Below, piece by piece: positions 60,842-64,000 of a stretch of 64,000 nt of DNA. Source of the DNA: Bradyrhizobium sp. LLZ17 (GTDB lineage: Bacteria > Pseudomonadota > Alphaproteobacteria > Rhizobiales > Xanthobacteraceae); contig NZ_CP165734.1 of assembly GCF_041200145.1 (NCBI RefSeq), positions 806,001 through 870,000 of the forward strand, written 5' to 3'. The notes beneath the pieces were generated by a model. That model searched no databases and was not told the origin of the DNA. It saw only the letters and a program-made list of their open reading frames with translations. Position 1 is the stretch's first letter. Each line of letters opens with the position of its first letter. Position numbers and translations under genes: made by a program.

Positions 60842-62385
60842 ATGTACGATGTCATTGTGGTCGGCGGCGGCTCTGCCGGTGCTGCGGTTGCGGCGCGGCT
60901 CTCCGAAGATCCCGCACGCCGCGTGCTTCTGCTCGAAGCAGGGCTCGACTGGCGCGCCGACGAGGCGCCCTGGGAAGTGATGACGCCCAATCCCATTCCG
61001 ATCATCCACAAGCGCGAGTTTCAGGAGAAATGGCAGTGGCCGATCTGCTGACGCGCCGCGTGGCCGGGCAGGAGCCGCGCTTCTACTGGCGCGGCAAGGG
61101 TCTCGGCGGCTCATCGATGATGAACGGTCAGATCGCCATCCGCGGCGTCGCCAATGCATTCGACGAATGGGCAGCCAATGGCTGCACCGGATGGTCGGCC
61201 AGGGATGTGATGCCGCTGTTCTCGGTGATCGAGGACGATCTCGAATTCGGCGACGCCCCGGGACATGGACGCGGCGGACCGTTGCCGGTCTATCGCGCGC
61301 CGCCGGAAAAATGGGGCCCGATCGATCGCGGCTTGCGCGATGCGGCGCTGGCGAGCGGCTATCCCTGGTGCGCCGACCTCAACGGTCCCGACGGAGAGGG
61401 CGTCGCCTGCTATCCCATCAACAGCCGCGACAGCCGCCGCATCACGACCAACGAGGGTTATCTGGAGCCCGCGCGCGGTCGCGCCAATCTGGAGATCTGC
61501 GGCCATGCGCTGGTCGATCGCGTGCTGATCAGGGAAGGTCGGGCGACCGGTCTCCGCGTGCACGTCGAGGGGCAGGGCACGAGCGAGATCAGCGCGCGCC
61601 AGATCGTGCTCTGCGCCGGCGCCATCCACAGCCCGGCGATCCTGTTGCGCTCGGGCGTCGGACCGGCCGGCGAGTTGAAGGCGATGGGCATTGCGGTCCA
61701 GCAGCACTTGCCGGTCGGCCGGCACTTCTTCGACCACCCGCTGTTTCGCGCGACCATTCAGCTCCGCGAGGATATCAGGCCCACCGATCCGGATACCCGC
61801 CACACCAATTGTTGCGTGACCTATTCCTCGGGCCTCGCCGGTGGCGGCAAGCGCGACATGATCCTGATCGCCTTCAATCATCGCGGCATCGGCGTGCCCG
61901 GAGCGATCGGCGCCGGGCTGTTCAACGCCTATTCGCGCGGCACGCTCAAGCTGGCCTCAATCGATCCCGAGGTTGATCCGATCGTCGAGGAGAACATGCT
62001 GGCCGATCCTCGCGACATGCTGCGCATGATGGATGCGGTGCGACGGCTTGCTGTGATTACCTCCCAGCCGGCGCTGGCCGGTATCGCCGACTGGATAAAG
62101 CTGGCCGACAGCGAACTGACGCTGCCGCAGGCTGCAGCACTGCCTGATCACGAGCTCGATGCGTTGCTGCGCCGTGAAACCGGCGACATCCAGCACGCCG
62201 CCGGCAGCTGCCGCATGACCGGCTTCAAGGACAGCGATGGTGTGGTCAATCCCGACGGCGCCGTGAAGGGCATCGCCGGCTTGCGCGTCGCCGACGCCTC
62301 GATCATGCCGTCGGATTGCCGGGCCAACACCCACTTCACGACAGTGGTGATCGGCGAGGCGATCGCGCGGATGATGATGCGATAG
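60842..62385 (+). CDS. GMC-family oxidoreductase (frameshifted)
   Basis: About 514 residues. FAD-dependent alcohol/choline-type dehydrogenase or oxidase. It opens [20 protein letters not shown] (FAD site), has [33 protein letters not shown], and the C-terminal [22 protein letters not shown] with the catalytic His/Asn region. The frame changes at 61040-61041, where CC should be CCC, joining KWQWP to [12 protein letters not shown]. The substrate is unknown; a choline dehydrogenase or a fatty alcohol enzyme are alternatives. Confidence 0.85.
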
Positions 62386-62426
62386 TCCAACACGCCCATC
62401 GCCGACGCGGATGTAACGGTGAGGAC

Positions 62427-63644
62427 CTAGCGTTCGACGGCCAAGCCGAACAGCGGCCGAAGCTGCGTTCCCAGGATATTGCCGAGGAAAGCCGCGACCA
62501 GCCAGCACCAGCCGTGCAGGCTGCCGGAGGCGATCCCGCTGAAATAAGCGCCGATATTGCAGCCATAGGCCAGCCTGGCACCATACCCGAGAAGCAGGCC
62601 GCCGAGGATAGCGGCGACCAGCGAGCGGCCGGAGATGCGCCAGGTCGGATTGAACTTGCCGGCCAGGCCTGCCGCCAGCAACGCCCCGATGATGATGCCG
62701 AAATCCATCACGGAAGTGACATCCGCGAAGATGCTCTGGTGGAGCGATGCAGCGCGGGCGCCCTGCCAATAGGACCATGACGCCACGTCGACGCCGCCGA
62801 AGCTCATCAGGACCTTCGATCCCCAGAGCGCAAAGGCCGAGGTGATGCCCCATGGCCGCCCTGCGAGATAGAGCGTGGCGAAATTGCCGATCGCAAGCAG
62901 AACCGCGCCCCACAGCAGCGGCCACGGCCCCTGCATGAAACGGCGCGCGCCGCGCAGCTTCGTCCGCGCTCCCGGCTCAAGGTCGCCGTGCCGCCGGATC
63001 TCGGCCATTCTGGTCAGGACATAGATGGCGGCCATCACGGCCCAGCACAGCACAAGCGCCGGCAGCCATCCCAAGCTCTCGATCAACGACACTGTCCCGA
63101 CGTTCGGGAGCGCACTCCACCACGGCAGATGCAACGCCCCCAGAGTAGATCCGGCAATGAAGGCTGCGAGCGTCACCAGCATCCGGGTGTTGCCGCCGCC
63201 GGCGGTATACAGCGTTCCCGAGGCGCAGCCGCCGCCGAGCTGCATTCCGAGGCCGAACAGAAATGCCCCGGTCACCATGCCGATGCCGACCGCGCCAAGT
63301 TCGCCGTGCACGGCCTCGCCGAACAGCGAGCCTTGCGCCAAGGCGGGGAAGAATAGAGCTGTCGCCAGCGCAAGCATGACCATTTGCGCGCGGAGTCCCG
63401 CGCCTCTTCGGGTCACGATAAAGACACGCCAAGCCGAGGTGAACCCGAACAGCGCATGGTACAGCGTCAGGCCGAGTGCGCCTCCGAGAAGAAACAACCA
63501 TCCTTGACGCCAGGAGATCGTGCCTGACAAAGCTACTGCGCCGGCGAGAAGAATTGCTGCGGCGACAGCAACGATGATGAGATTGGCGCCGTGCCGATCA
63601 TTGTCAGGAGCAAGCAACCGCGCATCGATGGACAGATCAGTCAT
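62427..63644 (-). CDS. YeeE/YedE family sulfur-related membrane transporter
   Basis: A 405-residue polytopic protein with about nine hydrophobic segments in two half-repeats. Conserved Cys-containing loops GGGCASGTLYTAGG and LAYGCNIGAYFSG are those of the thiosulfate-uptake (TsuA/YeeE) family. It probably moves thiosulfate or another sulfur compound across the inner membrane. ATG 63644 is preferred (MTDLSIDARLL); an in-frame TTG upstream is possible. No partner TusA-like gene is visible. Confidence 0.83.
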   Translation of the reverse strand: MTDLSIDARLLAPDNDRHGANLIIVAVAAAILLAGAVALSGTISWRQGWLFLLGGALGLTLYHALFGFTSAWRVFIVTRRGAGLRAQMVMLALATALFFPALAQGSLFGEAVHGELGAVGIGMVTGAFLFGLGMQLGGGCASGTLYTAGGGNTRMLVTLAAFIAGSTLGALHLPWWSALPNVGTVSLIESLGWLPALVLCWAVMAAIYVLTRMAEIRRHGDLEPGARTKLRGARRFMQGPWPLLWGAVLLAIGNFATLYLAGRPWGITSAFALWGSKVLMSFGGVDVASWSYWQGARAASLHQSIFADVTSVMDFGIIIGALLAAGLAGKFNPTWRISGRSLVAAILGGLLLGYGARLAYGCNIGAYFSGIASGSLHGWCWLVAAFLGNILGTQLRPLFGLAVER

Positions 63645-63821
63645 GTCTTCACCGGAAGGAACCCCCTCGTGGCAATGGGAGCTAACCTTGATGAACACGC
63701 ACTGTTCCAATTCTCTCGCCGTTCCAAGCGCGAGTCGATCTGTCTTGGAATTTATCTTGGAACAAGTCCAATGAGCGACAAGGGCCTTCGGTTGGCTTTG
63801 TTCCGATCGCCCGAAGCCTTG

Positions 63822-64000
63822 CTAAATCAGCCCCGCCAGTCGCAGCGCCACGCCTGCCGCACAGCTGCCGGCGAGCACGGTCAGCATGCCGAGCTTGAAA
63901 CGGAAGATCGCGGTCGCGGCTGCGATCGAGAGCACGAGCGCTGGAATATCGACGCTGGTCAGCACCGGCCGGTCGAAGGCGAACGGGAAGGCCTGGACCG
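63822..64000 (-). CDS. Chromate transporter, C-terminal fragment (cut by window end)
   Basis: The last about 59 residues of a membrane protein, ending LRLAGLI, with DIPALVLSIAAATAIFRF and KLGMLTVLAGSCAAGVALR; this is the C-terminal pattern of ChrA-type chromate/anion transporters. The rest lies beyond the window. The family exports chromate or sulfate-like anions. Its sequence is too partial to assign a half-size or full-size type. Confidence 0.7.
   Translation of the reverse strand, partial: VQAFPFAFDRPVLTSVDIPALVLSIAAATAIFRFKLGMLTVLAGSCAAGVALRLAGLI

Noticed and set aside
59180..61159. Long minus-strand frame opposite parC
   Set aside because: ParC motifs are on the plus strand; the antisense frame is non-specific.

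Overview
The window comes from a GC-rich alphaproteobacterium, very probably Bradyrhizobium or a close relative. The evidence is the gene order (pyrB-pyrC-plsY, dprA-topA-rnr, gatC-gatA-gatB, slt/dapA/mscL/smpB, rpoZ-rsh-pdxJ-acpS-lepB-rnc-era-recO-parC), the codon bias, and several short inverted repeats that I recall as typical of Bradyrhizobium intergenic DNA. It is chromosomal core sequence with small accessory insertions. I see no insertion sequence, prophage, CRISPR array or rRNA, and one tRNA (Ser-GCT). Layout: 1-6.4 kb holds an MFS transporter, a YdeI-like protein, a class III nucleotide cyclase, a serine hydrolase and an epoxide hydrolase. 6.4-11.7 kb holds repeats, rpmG, an LLM flavin monooxygenase, a small membrane protein, a metallophosphoesterase and a Nudix hydrolase. 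11.7-28.8 kb is the minus-strand core block DUF983-rnr-topA ... dprA ... plsY-pyrC-pyrB, interrupted by two HxlR-regulator/oxidoreductase pairs, an orphan membrane gene flanked by a 40-bp direct repeat, an amidase and a patatin. 28.9-36.9 kb holds a VanX-type dipeptidase, AidB-like dehydrogenase, CPBP protease, AEC transporter, ruvX, and a LysR regulator divergent from two nitronate monooxygenases. 36.9-40.8 kb is a gatCAB operon with two extra small coupled genes. 40.8-42.9 kb is gene-poor, with a 30-residue lysine-rich protein, a SEL1-like protein and the tRNA. 43-48.3 kb holds slt, dapA, mscL, smpB and a peroxiredoxin. 48.3-60.7 kb holds UDG, an NYN protein and the rpoZ-to-parC housekeeping run. 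The end holds a GMC oxidoreductase, a YeeE/YedE transporter and the tail of a chromate transporter. The most pervasive anomaly is that about 17 genes, including essential topA, parC, acpS and very likely smpB and rsh, are broken by 1-2 base indels, mostly in short homopolymers. Each restores a full-length family member when corrected. This looks like draft-quality sequence, not gene decay, so such genes are listed at their full corrected extent. One consequence is two artificial fusions (MFS with YdeI; NYN with UDG). The most interesting biology is the gat operon with two embedded small proteins, the paired HxlR modules (one with a clear inverted operator), the lysine-rich mini-protein with a switch-like leader, the metal-ligand-deficient PyrC next to PyrB, and the dense load of short intergenic repeats from six families.
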